64,000 bases of DNA from Ovis canadensis (GCF_042477335.2 NC_091262.1:39839001-39903000), one strand, 5' to 3'; counted from the first letter of the stretch, positions 44,863-55,671 are shown. A program made the numbers and translations. Notes: generated from the sequence alone by a model not told the origin.

Positions 44863-45025
44863 ACAACAAGCAGAGAGAACTGGAAAATTTCAAAGGTTCA
44901 CCTCTAAATCATATACTAGATGGGTTTTCAAGTTCCCCTCTAGAAGTCTGTGACCATGATTAAAACAGGTAGATATTCAAAAGACCAAAAGCTAACCCCT
45001 CAATGAGGGAGACTAAGCATTCCCA

Positions 45026-45291
45026 GGAGAAGGCAATGGCACCCCACTCCATTACTCTTGCCTGGAAAAATCCCATGGACGGAGGAGCCTGGTGGGCTGC
45101 AGTCCATGGGGTTGCTAAGAGTCAGACACGACTGAGCGACTTCCCTTTCACTTTTCACTTTCATGCATTGGAGAAGGAAATGGCAACCCAATCCAGTGTT
45201 CTTGCCTGGAGAATCCTAGGGATGGGGGAGCCTGGTGGGCTGCTGTCTATGGGGTTGCACAGAGTCGGACACGACTGAAGCGACTTAGCAG
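45026..45291 (+). repeat. Bov-A2 SINE with 12-bp TSD
   Basis: Two A units in sense. A perfect duplication, taagcattccca, lies at 45,014-45,025 and 45,292-45,303. Confidence 0.93.
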
Positions 45292-45303
45292 TAAGCATTC
45301 CCA

Positions 45304-45922
45304 AAATAAATGTTCTTGAACAGAAACAGATTTCCCTTGAACACTGTGACCTACAGGAAAGGAAATCATTGTCACCTGCCCTTTATTTGTGGTCATTTGC
45401 ATGCTAATGGTTGAACAGTCACAGACCAGTTGGCTGGATAATGAGTTTGGTCTAGACATGTCGTATCAGAGGGACCACTGTGGATGCCAACAGAATTTCG
45501 AATATCACCCGGAAAGAGAGATTGATCATTAACTCTGTTAATTCACTGGGCATTTCTAAGCAAAAATTACCTCTGTAAATATGTAACATGTGAGAAGACC
45601 CAATGCACCCAGTATTATCTGATAAAAACATCCAGAGAATCTGGTTATGCTGAAAAAGAAAATTGTTGTCATTCGTGAGGTGGTTTCCTAAATGGATTAA
45701 CACAAACAGGAAAGTGATTATCTAACAAAATATTATTTTCATATGCTGAATTTCTTCATTTATAAGACCAAATAAAAAATGCCCTAGCTTGTGAAATAGT
45801 GGTGTCAGAGTGATGTGAGAGTCAGAAACTGCTGTACATAGAAGGGGAGTTGTTATAATTCCTGCTGGAAATGGGATTATTACAATCCTTCTCATGCACT
45901 GGGAAAAAAGGAAGACTTACAT
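45304..45922. other. repeat-poor block with overlapping octamer sites
   Basis: No repeat was seen. It contains ATTTGCAT (45,395-45,402), the POU-domain octamer, overlapping a second octamer-like word ATGCTAAT (45,401-45,408). It lies about 9.2 kb upstream of the ARNT2 start codon. Enhancer function is inference. Confidence 0.4.
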
Positions 45923-46122
45923 GGGCTTTCCTGGTGGCTGAGCTGGTAGAGAATCTGCCCACAATGTGGGAGACCTGGGTTGGATGCCTGGGTTGGGAGA
46001 TCCCCTGGTGAAGGGAAAGGCTACCCACTCCAGTATTCTGGCCTAGAGAATTCCATGGACTACATAGTCCATGGGGTCACAAAGAGTCGGACGTGACTGA
46101 GTGACTTTCACTTTCACTTCAC
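45923..46122 (+). repeat. Bov-tA SINE
   Basis: Sense head ggctttcctggtggctgagc. The A unit has a small internal deletion before catagtccatggggtcac. Confidence 0.88.
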
Positions 46123-46462
46123 TACATGGCATAGAGCATTGAGCTTTTGGGTGGAAGACCTTTTTTCATACTCATTTCCCTCTTGTTCTCCAAGAGTAAC
46201 TGATGCAGCTTTTCATATGGATCAAAACTATAGCAGGAAATTAAAAATAAAAATCCAGCCTAGAGAAGTTAAAAAATAGAGGTTCTCTATCACTGGAAAC
46301 GTGTGAGATGTTATAGATAGAAGCAACATTTCATTCTGTGTATCCTATCAAGGAGGGAATAGTAGGGAGGCATGGTGGATTACAGGCTCACTCATGTCTG
46401 ATAAGATACTTAACCACTCTTTCCATGAATATTAGAATACTTCATAAAACAAGAAAAAGAAA
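46123..46462. other. intergenic spacer
   Basis: No gene or repeat was recognised. Confidence 0.45.
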
Positions 46463-46666
46463 AATAGTCACTCAGTCATGTCTGACTCTTGTCAACCCCA
46501 CGGATTGTAGTCCATCAGGCTCATCTGTCCGTGCAATTCCCCAGGCAAGAATCCCGGAATGGGTAGCCACTCCTTTCTCCAGGGTATCTTCCCTACCCAG
46601 GGATTGAACCCAGGTCTCCTGCATTGCAGGCAGGTTCTTTACCACTTGAGCCACCAGCAAAGCCCC
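46463..46666 (-). repeat. Bov-tA SINE
   Basis: Antisense A unit, ending gagccaccagcaaagccc. Confidence 0.88.
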
Positions 46667-46884
46667 AGAGTGCTCCCTAGGGGTCAGGATATGAACTCGG
46701 TATAAAAGGAAAAAAAAGATAAAGGCAGTAGCTCACAGCTTAATGAAGCAAAACATAAAAAATCAATCCCAGTGTAGAGAGATATGTGCTGAAGGAAACG
46801 GAGGGGAATGGAGCCCCTCCATGGGAGAAATCATGAAGTCACTGCTTTTAAGTGAGGAGGCAATAATGGTAAGAAGGTCATGGG

Positions 46885-47096
46885 TTGTTGTTGTTGTTTA
46901 GTCACTAAGTCCAGTCTGACTCTTGGCAAGCCCATGGACTGTATAGCCTGCCAGACTCTCCTGCCCATGGGGTTTCCCAGGCAAGAATACTGGAGTAGGT
47001 TGCCATTTCCTTCTCCAGGGGATCTTCCCGACCTAAGGATCAAACCCATGTCTCCTGCCTTGGCAGGCAGATTCTTTACCACTGAGCCATTAGGAA
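46885..47096 (-). repeat. Bov-tA SINE
   Basis: Starts with a (TTG)n tail, antisense A unit, ending actgagccattaggaa. Confidence 0.88.
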
Positions 47097-47885
47097 TGGG
47101 GGCAGGGTGGGGGGCAAAGGAAGCCTCCTGGTGTGTGTAGGAAATAACAAGTCCTGAACTTCACTAGAATGTAATTGTTGATGGGGAATGGAGGCAAAGG
47201 TCCTTTCCAAAGGCTCAGCCCTTGGACTAATTGGTAAGTGCTTCTTTTGTTGCCTGCTATATCACTTTCTGCATTTCTCTTTGTTAATTTTTTCTCCTTC
47301 TTTCATTTTCTCTCACTTTGCAGCAGCCATCTGTGCAAACGTCTTCCTAGCCATTCCATCCTTCTCTTGGAATGGTAGCCCCGTGTTCTTGAGGGCTGCT
47401 TCTTCATGGCTCCAGCCACAGGGCTTCATCAGGAGCCTCGTTCTTCTTACATGATCAGGCCTCCTATCCCAAGAAGGGACAGTCAAAGTCACCTGCCTCA
47501 TGGGCACAGCTGGCGTAGAGGCAGGCATCTGAGCCAGGGCCAGCCCCAGCCTCTCTCTGTTCATGGGGGCCACAGAGAGTTTCAGAGAGTTTGAGAGCAT
47601 CTCCCAAGTGATGAACATCTCCAGGAAGATTATGCCTGTCCTATACGGTCCAGTCACTGTCTGCAAACCCACTGAATCACAGCCACCCTGGGGGCCAAGC
47701 TAAGAGGAAGAGTTTCAGTCAGACTCAGGAGCAGAGTCTTAGGGTCCCAAGTTACAGCCAAGAGTAAATAATAAACTTCAAACCAACATGTCCTATAGTT
47801 GCGTTTGTTGTTATTCTGTCAACAACCAGAAAAATCTTAGCGAAAATCTGTACTGCCGCTGTGATTTTTGTCAGTTTCTTCTTGA
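47097..47885. other. intergenic, repeat-poor; one open frame on the minus strand
   Basis: A 119-codon frame at 47,313-47,672 (-) is open, but its product is not a recognised family and no splice sites or start context support it. The sequence might be an exon, a pseudogene piece or chance; not called as a gene. Confidence 0.35.
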
Positions 47886-48024
47886 ATTTCATTTCATATA
47901 TATTTTTAATTGGAGTATAGTTCCCTTACAATGTTGTTAGGTCCTGCTGTACAACAATGTGAATCAGCTATACTTATACATATATCCCTTCCCTCCTGAG
48001 CCTCCTTCCCATCCCACCCCTCCA
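47886..48024 (-). repeat. L1 3' UTR fragment, antisense
   Basis: ttttaattggagtatagttc and caacaatgtgaatcagctat, ending cctccttcccatcccacccc. Confidence 0.88.
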
Positions 48025-48734
48025 ATTTCTTCTTGAATTTCTAGTAGCATCTGTTGTATACATTTTCATGCCATGTGTTTGCATTCCTGGCCTCTTGCCA
48101 TCTTAAAGTTAAAAGAAGATAACAATTCCTGGGATGTTATGCATCATACAAAAGGAAGCCCTGTCTCTCATACCAAAGGGATACAAGCAGAGTCAAGGTG
48201 CTTGCTTTCCCCCACCCAGTCTTATCAGCATTGTGTCTGGCAACCCAAGTCATTTCTGGGAATACCATACCCAGAATCACATGCTGTGGGTCCCATGGGT
48301 CTGTGTGTGTGTGTGTGTGTGTGTGTGTTTTAATGCAAATCTCAGCTTCCAAAGCAAGAGCCTCATTTGGAATTTAAAAGAGTTCTAGGTTGTTTAACGT
48401 TTGAGTGGAATTCCTGAGCCTGTTAACTGGTCACAGTCTACTAGCTCTCATAATTAGCAAGAGACACTGTATTATGCAAACGCCACTCAGTATTCAACAA
48501 TGACTAACTGCTCTGTTTCAGACTGTTTACTTAAGAGTGGGGTTTTCATCCACAATCGATGTTTCTGGGTAGTTCCTTATTTAACAACGAGAGACGAGAG
48601 AGAGGATGAGCACCCAAATCGCTCATTCTTCTACTACTTCCCAACAGCCTCCTCATTCCACCGCCACCCCCTCACCCCACATCCTGGCACTGTGGGTGAC
48701 TTGGCTCCAAGTCTTATCTGGCTAGAAATACGGA
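48025..48734. other. intergenic with a TG microsatellite
   Basis: Pure TG run at 48,302-48,328. The remainder is repeat-poor with no gene recognised. Confidence 0.5.
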
Positions 48735-48803
48735 TCCATGGAACAGGATAGAAAGTCTAGGGGTAAACCCACGCACCTACGGTCACCTAATCTATGACAA
48801 AGG

Positions 48804-49020
48804 GCTTCTTTGCCTGGTAGCTCAGACAGTAAAGAACCTATAATGCAGGAGACGTGGGTTTAATCCTTGGGCCGGGAAGATCCTCTGGAGGAGGGCATGG
48901 AAACTCTAGTATTCTTACCTGGAGAATCCTATGGACAAAGGAGCCTGGCGGGCTACAGTCCATGAGGTTGCAAATAGTTGGACATGACTGAAGCAACTTA
49001 GCATAGTACACACACAGCAC
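48804..49020 (+). repeat. Bov-tA SINE with 15-bp TSD
   Basis: Sense copy with a CA-rich tail. A perfect 15-bp duplication, aatctatgacaaagg, lies at 48,789-48,803 and 49,021-49,035, inside L1 ORF2. Confidence 0.95.
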
Positions 49021-49376
49021 AATCTATGACAAAGGAGGTGAATGCATACAATGGAGAAAAGACAGTCTTTTCAATAAGTGGTGCTGAGAAAAGTGGACTG
49101 CTACAGGAAAAGAATGAAATTAGAACACTCCTTAACAGCATACACAAAATTAAACTCCAAACAGATTAAAGACCTAAATGCAAGGCCAGATACTATAAAA
49201 CTCTTAGAAGAAAATATAGGCAGAACACTCTGACAAAAATCATAGCAAGATCTTTTTGATCCACTGCCTAGAGTGATGAAGAAAAAACATAAACAAATGG
49301 GGCCTAATTAAACTTAAAACCTTTTGCAGAGCAAAGAAAACCATGTAGAAAACAAAAAGACAACCCCTATAATGTG

Positions 49377-49937
49377 CATGGTGACTGCAACCATGAAATT
49401 AAAAGACGTTTGCTCCTTGGAAGAAAAGTTATGACAAACCTAGACGGCATATGAAAAAGCAGAGACATCACTTTGCTGACAAAGATCCGTCTAGTCAAAG
49501 CCATGGTTTTTCCAGGAGTCACGTACGAACGTGAGAGGTGGACCATATTGAAGACCGAGTGCTGAAGAACTGATGGTTTTGAACTGTGGTATTGGAGAAG
49601 ATTCTCCAGGGTCCCTCAGACTCAAACTAGTCAGTCCTAAAGGAAATCAACTCTGAATATTCATTTGAAGGATTGTTGCTGAAGCTGAAGCTCCAACACT
49701 TTGGCCACCTGATGCGAAGAGCTGTCTCACTGGAAAAGACCTTGATGTTGGGAAAGATTGAGGGCAGGAGGAGAAGGCGATGACAGAGGATGGAATGGTT
49801 GGATGGCATCACTGACTGAATGAACATGAGTTTGAGCAAGTTCTGGGGGACAGTGAAGGACAGGGAAGCCTGGCATGCTACATGCAGTCCATGGGGTCTC
49901 AGAGAACTGGATACAACTTTGCGACTGAACAACAACG
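49377..49937 (+). repeat. BovB 3' end inside L1
   Basis: Sense C-terminal ORF2 and tail (aattaaaagacgtttgctcc; ggatggcatcactgactgaa), ending in a caacaacgaca tail. Flanking ataatg and attatg suggest a short imperfect duplication. Frame broken. Confidence 0.9.
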
Positions 49938-50045
49938 ACAAATTATGGGAGAAAATGTGTGCAAATGAAGCAACTGATAAGAGATTAATCTCCAAAATAT
50001 ACAGTTCATGCAGCTCAATAGAAAACGAAACAAAACACCAAATCT

Positions 50046-50405
50046 TATCTCGCTATTGAGCTGTGTGACCTCGGGAAAGTCAGTTCCCTGCCCTGAGTCT
50101 CAGTTCCCTCATTTGCGAACTCTGGGGGCTGAATTGGGTGATGCCAAAAGTCCCTTCCACCTGGAAGGTGTGGGGATTGGGGGAGAAGATAAAATGTCTC
50201 CTTCTTTGTTAAAATTCAAATATGTTTATTACTTACTAAAAACCACAGCACCACAGACTCCAAGCAGACTATGGGACACAAAGAGTCCCAGTGTCCTGTA
50301 GCCGTCCACATTCTAACTTTTATTGCCATGGACAAACGCAAGAAGAAGGACTAAAGATATTTGCAAAGTAACCTTTTAGAAAAATGGGGAGAAGGCAACA
50401 GCACA
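50046..50405. other. intergenic, no gene recognised
   Basis: 50,050-50,170 resembles an old mammalian SINE (gctgtgtgacctcgggaaag; cagttccctcatttgcgaac). This is a MIR-like signature, not fully bounded. Confidence 0.5.
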
Positions 50406-50624
50406 ATTAAGGTTTCCCCAGTGGCTCAGACACTAAAGAATCCACCTGCAATGTAGGTGTTCGATCTCTGGGTCAGGAAGATCCCCTGGAGAAGGGAATA
50501 GCTACCCATTCCTGAATTCTTGCCTGGAGAATTCCATGGATAGAGGAGACTATTGGGATACAGTCCATGAGGTTGCAAAGAGTCGGACATGACTGAGCGA
50601 CTAACACTTTCATTTTTCACTTTT
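50406..50624 (+). repeat. Bov-tA SINE with 10-bp TSD
   Basis: Sense copy ending ttttcacttttc. The duplication caacagcaca lies at 50,396-50,405 and 50,625-50,634. Confidence 0.93.
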
Positions 50625-50634
50625 CAACAGCACA

Positions 50635-50977
50635 GTTGAATATATGTGTGTCTGCGAGTAAAACCGGTCATGTTCGCTACAATTTCAGTTTTTTAGGGAG
50701 ACTATTAAAAATATGTTTGGAGATAATACCAAAATGAGCCACATGGAGTGGCTGACATGTGAATGCCAATGAGAGAAACTAGCTTACCTCTAAGGGCTGT
50801 GGGAAGTTGGAGAAGGGAAAGAGTTTGGTGGTAGCAAGGGTACAGTGATGCTGGGGGCTATGTGAAGATGCTCTTACAGAGCAGAGCCTAAATAAGAATC
50901 ATCTGGGTAGCAGAAGCATTTAAAATGGATTTTTACCTTGCTTGAGATGGAGTGAAAAATCTTCAATCAAGTATCTT
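50635..50977. other. intergenic spacer
   Basis: No gene or repeat was recognised. Confidence 0.45.
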
Positions 50978-51188
50978 TGTTGTTCTTGATTAGTCATTAG
51001 TCATGTCTGACTCTTTGTGACCCCGTGGACTGTAGCCCCCCAGACTCCTTTTTCTATGGGATTTTCCAGGCAAGAATACTGGAGTGGGTTGTTAATTCCT
51101 CCTTCAGGAGATCTTCCCGACCCAGGGATCAAACCTGTGTCTCCTGCATTGGCAGGTGGATTTTTACCACTGAGCCACCACGGAGGCC
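50978..51188 (-). repeat. Bov-tA SINE
   Basis: Antisense A unit (gtggactgtagccccccaga), ending gagccaccacggaggcc. Confidence 0.88.
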
Positions 51189-51382
51189 CTGTGTATTTGT
51201 TAAGTGCATGGGGCTATTTGAATGTGCTGCCGTTTGGGAGGATGTGGAAGAGAGGCTGAGCTCTCATTTAACTGACGTTGAGAAAATCAGGCACAGCGAC
51301 TTGATACAAGGATGGGGTGGTCCCAGCTGATACCCAAGCTGTTCTCTCTCTACACCTCATTATCTGTCTAGGCCTGGTCCAC

Positions 51383-51467
51383 CTTTTTTATTATTTTTTA
51401 ATATTTATTAATTTATTTGGCCGCACCTGGTCTTATAGTTGTGGTACGTGGGATCTAGTTCCCTGAC
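51383..51467 (-). repeat. CHR-type SINE, truncated
   Basis: Only the tail and body are present in antisense (atttatttggccgcacctgg; gtgggatctagttccctgac). It is cut at the junction with the LTR. Confidence 0.75.
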
Positions 51468-51468
51468 T

Positions 51469-52322
51469 GATCTCAGATAACCTCGGCCTGCAGTGGTTTG
51501 AAGTGGGGCTTCAGTTCCCCACCAGAGGTTGAGATGGGGTCTTGGAGATAAGAAGACCTAGCCACTAGGACAGTGGTTAGTGACAGGCCCTTCGGCTTTG
51601 CAGAAAAGAGTTCCCACAGAGATAGAAAGTCGTGAAACTAGTATTTACTAGAGTACAGTTGGTATGGCTAGACACACAGGCGGGCTCAGCGAGAGTCGTG
51701 CCCTGGTGGTAGTTCAAATCACTTTTAGGGGGTATTTCTTCCCGGTTTCCTCTGGTCAATCATTTAGATTTGCCTGATACTGAGTCTGTACTTGGTATAT
51801 CTCAGGATCCCTTCAGTGTTCGCGTGGGCATCTTTTAGCCAAGATAGACTCTAGTGAAGAGGCCTGTGGGTAGGTTGACACCACTTACTAGGCTGGCTGC
51901 TGCTGCTGCTGCTGCTAACTCGCTTCAGTCGTGTCCGACTCTGTGCGACCCCATAGATGGCAGCTACGAGGCTCAGCCTACGAGGCTCCCTCATCCCTGG
52001 GATTCTCCAGGCAAGAACACGGGATTGGGTTGCCATTTCCTTCTCCAATGCATGAAAGTGAAAAGTGAAGTCGCTCAGTCATGTCCGACTCTTAGCGATC
52101 CCATGGACTGCAGCCTACCAGGCTCCTCTATCCATGAGATTTTCCAGGCAAGAGTACTGGACTGGGGTGCCATTGCCTTCTCTGACTAGGGTGGCGCCAC
52201 CTCCCTTTTTGACTACCATGGAGCCTTTCTGTGCATATATAGTCGGGGAGGGCTCCTTAACTTTGAGAATGAGGACTATGTGGTCTTTTATGTCTTATTT
52301 GGGCAGGGCCCAGGGTCCTCCT
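51469..52322 (-). mobile_element. ERV LTR, antisense, with SINE insertion (approximate ends)
   Basis: Ruminant LTR sequence (cagaaaagagttcccacaga; cccggtttcctctggtcaat; gtatatctcaggatcccttc) with a Bov-A2 at 51,896-52,183 inside. Adjacent words actaggctgg and actagggtgg look like a worn target duplication of that SINE. No viral genes. Confidence 0.6.
51896..52183 (-). repeat. Bov-A2 SINE
   Basis: Starts with (GCT)n at 51,896-51,916 and has two antisense A units. A 10-bp tandem duplication, (c)tacgaggctc, lies in the first unit (51,965-51,988). Confidence 0.9.
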
Positions 52323-52547
52323 TGGGCTTCCCAGGTGGTGCTAGTGGTAAAGAATCCGCCTGCCATTGCAGGAGACATAAAAGACTCAGGTTCGATCCCT
52401 GGGTTGGGAAGATTCTCTAGAGAAGGGCAAGGCAACCCACTCCAGTATTCTTGCCTGGAGAATCCCATGGACAGAAGAGCCTGGAGGGCTACCATCCATG
52501 GGGTCACAAAGAGCTGGACACGACAGAAGTGTCTTAGCAAGCACAGC
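52323..52547 (+). repeat. Bov-tA SINE
   Basis: Sense head gggcttcccaggtggtgcta, full A unit, ending cttagcaagcacagcc. Confidence 0.9.
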
Positions 52548-52584
52548 CTTCTCTGTCATCCTGTTTTTGTGGAATTTCTGCTAT

Positions 52585-52941
52585 TTTTTAAAAAATAATT
52601 TTTATTTATTTATTTTTGGCTGGGCTGGGTCTTCCTTGCAGTACGTAGGCTTTCTCTAGTTGCAGTGAGCAGGGGCTACTCTCTAGCTGCAGTGCTTGAG
52701 CTTCTCATTGTGGTGGCTTCTCTTGTTGGGGAGCATGGGCTCTAGGGCATGCAAACTTCGGTGGCTAGGGCACGTAGGTTCAGTAGTTGTGGCTTCTCAG
52801 CTCTGGAGCACAGACTCAATAGTTGAGGCGCTAGGGCTTAGTTGCCCCATGGTATGTGGGATCTTCCTGGATCAGGGATGGAACCCTGGGTCCCCTACAT
52901 TGGCAGATGATTCTTTACTACTGAGCCACCAGGTAAGCCCC
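52585..52941 (-). repeat. long CHR-type SINE
   Basis: Antisense full-length form starting with a T/A-rich tail and ending gagccaccaggtaagcccc. Confidence 0.9.
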
Positions 52942-53016
52942 AGGATTTCTGCTATTACAGAGTTTCTGTCTATAGGGGATAAACTGTTCAGTGTGGGGCC
53001 CCTCTATCTCCTGCCT

Positions 53017-53093
53017 CATGACCAAGGATGGAACCCAGGGGCACCCTGCATTGGGAGGTCAGAGTCTTAGCCACTGGACCACCAGGGAAGTCC
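53017..53093 (-). repeat. CHR-type SINE, head only
   Basis: Antisense head part (gatggaacccaggggcaccc, then ccactggaccaccagggaag). Confidence 0.82.
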
Positions 53094-53919
53094 CACCAGC
53101 CTGGCCCACCTTGGTGCTGGTTGCATTCATGCCCTAGTTTTCCCTTGAAGAGTCTTTCTTTCCACCTCTCCATATTCTGCTCATTGTTTCAGAATAGTGT
53201 GTGTGTTCTTGATCACTTTGGCCTCTCTCTGCCCCCATTCATTCATTCACCAGTGACCACACTGAGCCTCAAGCAGCTGTGTGCTTCTGGAGTACAAACA
53301 CCTTATTCTGCTGCCCTCATGGCCACCCAGACTAGAAGTCCAGGGAGGGCAGAGCCCCTGTGGCTCTCTTTCCATCGTCCACCCAAAACATCCCCTTGTC
53401 CAGGCACTACAGCAGACATTCAATTTCATGGAATCGATAAACAAATGAATATCATTAAGCGCCTATTAGTCAAATCAATAGTGACAAATACTCCCCTGGA
53501 AGACAATGCTGATTTGAAAATAACATCCCAAGCACTTCTTCTCTACTCGCCCCCTCCCTCTCCACCAAGTGCTTCTTTGTAAGGATTTAAGATAGTCTGA
53601 TGTTTTTGCAAACGTGTTCACATTAAGAGGCCGTCTTGCCCTTTGTGGGTCTCACCTGGGAGGGGTTCATTCTTCAGTGGAGCCTTCTCAGTGGGTGCCA
53701 TCTCCTTCCTATGAGCAACCGTGCTGTCTGGCGAAGAAACAGCCCCTCCCAGCTCCCTATGGCTAACTTCACCAGGATATGCAAATAAAAGCTCTCAGAG
53801 ACTCCTAAATTCTCAGGTGGTTGTGTAAAAGCTCCTGCAACAACTTTGGGTGATAACCAGTCACCATGCAGAAAGGAAAGTCGAGCTGACAGCCTTCCTA
53901 AGGGCCGAATCCTGCACAA
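53094..53919. other. ARNT2 proximal 5' flank, repeat-free
   Basis: No repeat was recognised in the last 0.8 kb before the CpG island, unlike the DNA further upstream. It contains an octamer ATGCAAAT at 53,779-53,786. The 184-codon frame at 53,028-53,582 starts inside a SINE and is not a gene. Confidence 0.5.
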
Positions 53920-55085
53920 TTTCCCGGGTCTGGTGCTCGCTGGATGCCCTCGGCAGCTGTCCTTCCGTGCCCGTGGCCTTGGAGGTGCCGGGGACCTGAG
54001 GAGTCTCGGCCCTGGGAGCCGAGCGGCGCGGCGCCGGCATGCTAAGTGGGCAGCACTGGGGCGCCTTTGTTTCTCTCCATCTTCCCTCTGAATCTTAATG
54101 GGCGGCCCTCCACCCTCTCGGGCCCGGCCCCCTGGCCCAGGGACAGCGCCCCTTCGAGCCGTGTCCGGGACCCCCGGAATGGGGGTGGGCAGGGGGAGAC
54201 TCGGACCCGGAGAGCGGGGAGGGGGCGCGCCTCCAGCCCGAGCCTGGGCACCTGCGCGGCCCCGAGGGGGCGGCCCCCGACTCGGGGGTCCGGCCGCCCG
54301 CCGCCCCAAGTCTCGCGGTGCTGCGGCCCGGCCCGGGGAGCGGCGGCCGGGCGCCCCCCGCGTGTGACAAAGGCTGAGGCCGGAGAAGGAGGCCGGGGAG
54401 GGGGCGGAGGCGACAGAGGCGGGGGCGCGGGCGGCCGGGCGGCGGGAGAGCGCGGAGCAGCGCCCGCCCGCGCCGTCCTTTGTGTGGAGGCGGAGGGGCG
54501 GCGGAGGGGAGGCGGCGGTGGCGCCTGGGCCTGCGCCGGCCGCGCTTGCCCCGGGGGGCGCCCGGCTCCGCGCCGCCCCCGCTCCGCGCCCCCGCCCGGC
54601 GCGCGCCCAGCCTCCCGAGCAAGATGGCAACCCCGGCGGCCGTCAACCCTCCGGGTGAGTAGCGGCCGCGGGCCCCGCCGCAACCCGCGGGCCCTGCCGG
54701 GGGACGGAGCGGGCCGGAGGGGCTGGGCGCGCCGAGCGCCCCCGGGGACGCGGAGCAGGGGAGCTCGACACCCCCATCCCCGGGTGGGGTGAGGGGGGGC
54801 GCTGTCATTCTGCGCGGCAGCCTCAGCCTCAGCACCAGCTCCAGGATCTCCATCCCAGTCTCTGTCCATCCCGGTCTCGGGGATGCGTCCCCTCCGATCC
54901 GCGGGCGGCGCACGCCGGCCTCGCATCCCTGGGAACCAGCAGCGCCTGTCCGGGATCCCCTGAAGTTCCGAAAATACCCACCTTAGCCTTCCCTATCCAG
55001 CGCCTTTTTCTCTTCCGGCCCCGGCCCATGTAGCATCAGGCGTCAGCCGGTCCGGACGGGTAGGAGGGTACAGCGCTGACGAAGG
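53920..55085 (+). promoter_or_regulatory. ARNT2: CpG island promoter of ARNT2 with 5' UTR
   Basis: Very high C+G with dense CpG from about 53,920, peaking at 54,200-54,760, surrounding the ARNT2 start codon. No TATA box was seen at a plausible distance. GC boxes occur at about 54,401-54,409 (ggggcggag) and 54,494-54,502 (aggggcggc). Two inverted ACAAAGG words lie at 54,367-54,373 (sense) and 54,477-54,483 (as CCTTTGT). The transcription start cannot be placed from sequence alone; the 5' UTR probably occupies part of 54,300-54,623. The long frames on both strands here reflect composition. Confidence 0.85.
54624..54654 (+). CDS. ARNT2: ARNT2 first coding exon (partial gene)
   Basis: ARNT2 (aryl hydrocarbon receptor nuclear translocator 2) is a nuclear bHLH-PAS transcription factor that dimerises with class I partners such as SIM1, NPAS4 or HIF-alpha proteins and acts mainly in brain and hypothalamus. 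Here ATG at 54,624, in the context gcaagATGg, opens MATPAAVNPP, the known N-terminus of ARNT2. After ten codons and one extra base (G at 54,654) comes a strong splice donor, GTGAGT (54,655-54,660), so intron 1 is in phase 1; the next residue in the known protein is Glu, fitting a G completed by exon 2. Reading through the donor would give a stop after two more codons. The bHLH and PAS domains are not in this window. The exon sits in a CpG island, as expected for a housekeeping-like or developmental promoter. Identification rests on ten residues plus splice phase and promoter context. Confidence 0.88.
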
Positions 55086-55609
55086 GAAAAGTTCGGAGCC
55101 AGAATTCAACAGGGTGGAACTCCGGGACGGTCCCCTCAAGCTCTGGTCCTTTGATCCCCTGGCGACTAGCTACTGTGTGTCCCCATATTTAATGGACACA
55201 CATGCACACAGCCTGTAGAAACAGCGTGGAGAAGCCCAGGCCAGTTCAACGTCCTCTGCTTTATAAGGCTGACCAGCTCCCAGGGTGCGGTCTATGATAA
55301 CTCTGCTTACTGGGCAGATTTCAAAAAAATGAGACGAGGTCCTGATCAAGTGGGAATAACGACGTGGCTTGGAATAGTAGCAGAGAAATTCTATTGTGTT
55401 TGGAGAAATGCTCTACCTTGTGAATAGGACGGCCGGAAAGGTGTCCAAGAATGGAAAGGCGGACAGCTGGGCTTTCTGCTACAAAGTTTTGGGTGCTGTG
55501 CAGTGACTGCTATGGCCGTGGCGTGGTGTTCGGCCCCTGTGGAGGTTGCGGGGGAGTCTGACAGAGGCCAGCCCTCGGGGAATTCCTGGTAGCCGGAGGT
55601 CGTAGGGTG

Positions 55610-55671
55610 GACTCGGGGGAGGGGGGGGGCCGAACACACGCAGTGTCTAGCAAAGAAAAAAAAAAAAACAG
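55610..55671 (+). repeat. G-run followed by A-run
   Basis: An uninterrupted G-rich tract (about 55,615-55,629) is followed 20 bases later by an A-rich run (55,651-55,670). Low complexity; the G-run could form a G-quadruplex on the plus strand. Confidence 0.7.

Larger units (their letters stand above)
48735..50045 (+). repeat. L1 ORF2 fragment split by Bov-tA and BovB
   Basis: L1 ORF2 3' region in sense at 48,735-48,803 (tacggatccatggaacagga), 49,021-49,376 (ttttcaataagtggtgctga; aattaaacttaaaacctttt) and 49,938-50,045 (atgtgtgcaaatgaagcaac). The frame is broken by stops and both insertions. Confidence 0.87.

Noticed and set aside
53028-53582. 184-codon frame upstream of ARNT2
   Set aside because: It starts inside an antisense CHR SINE and has no recognisable domain or splice support.
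54475-54623. Upstream in-frame start giving an N-terminally extended ARNT2 (frame from 54,480)
   Set aside because: The frame is open upstream, but the sequence is typical GC-rich 5' UTR and the known protein starts at MATPAAVNPP. The ATG at 54,624 is preferred.
53674-54926. Very long open frames on both strands in the CpG island (318, 294, 272 and 248 codons)
   Set aside because: Stop codons are rare in such GC-rich DNA. The products are low-complexity Pro/Arg/Gly/Ala and cover the real ARNT2 start in other frames.
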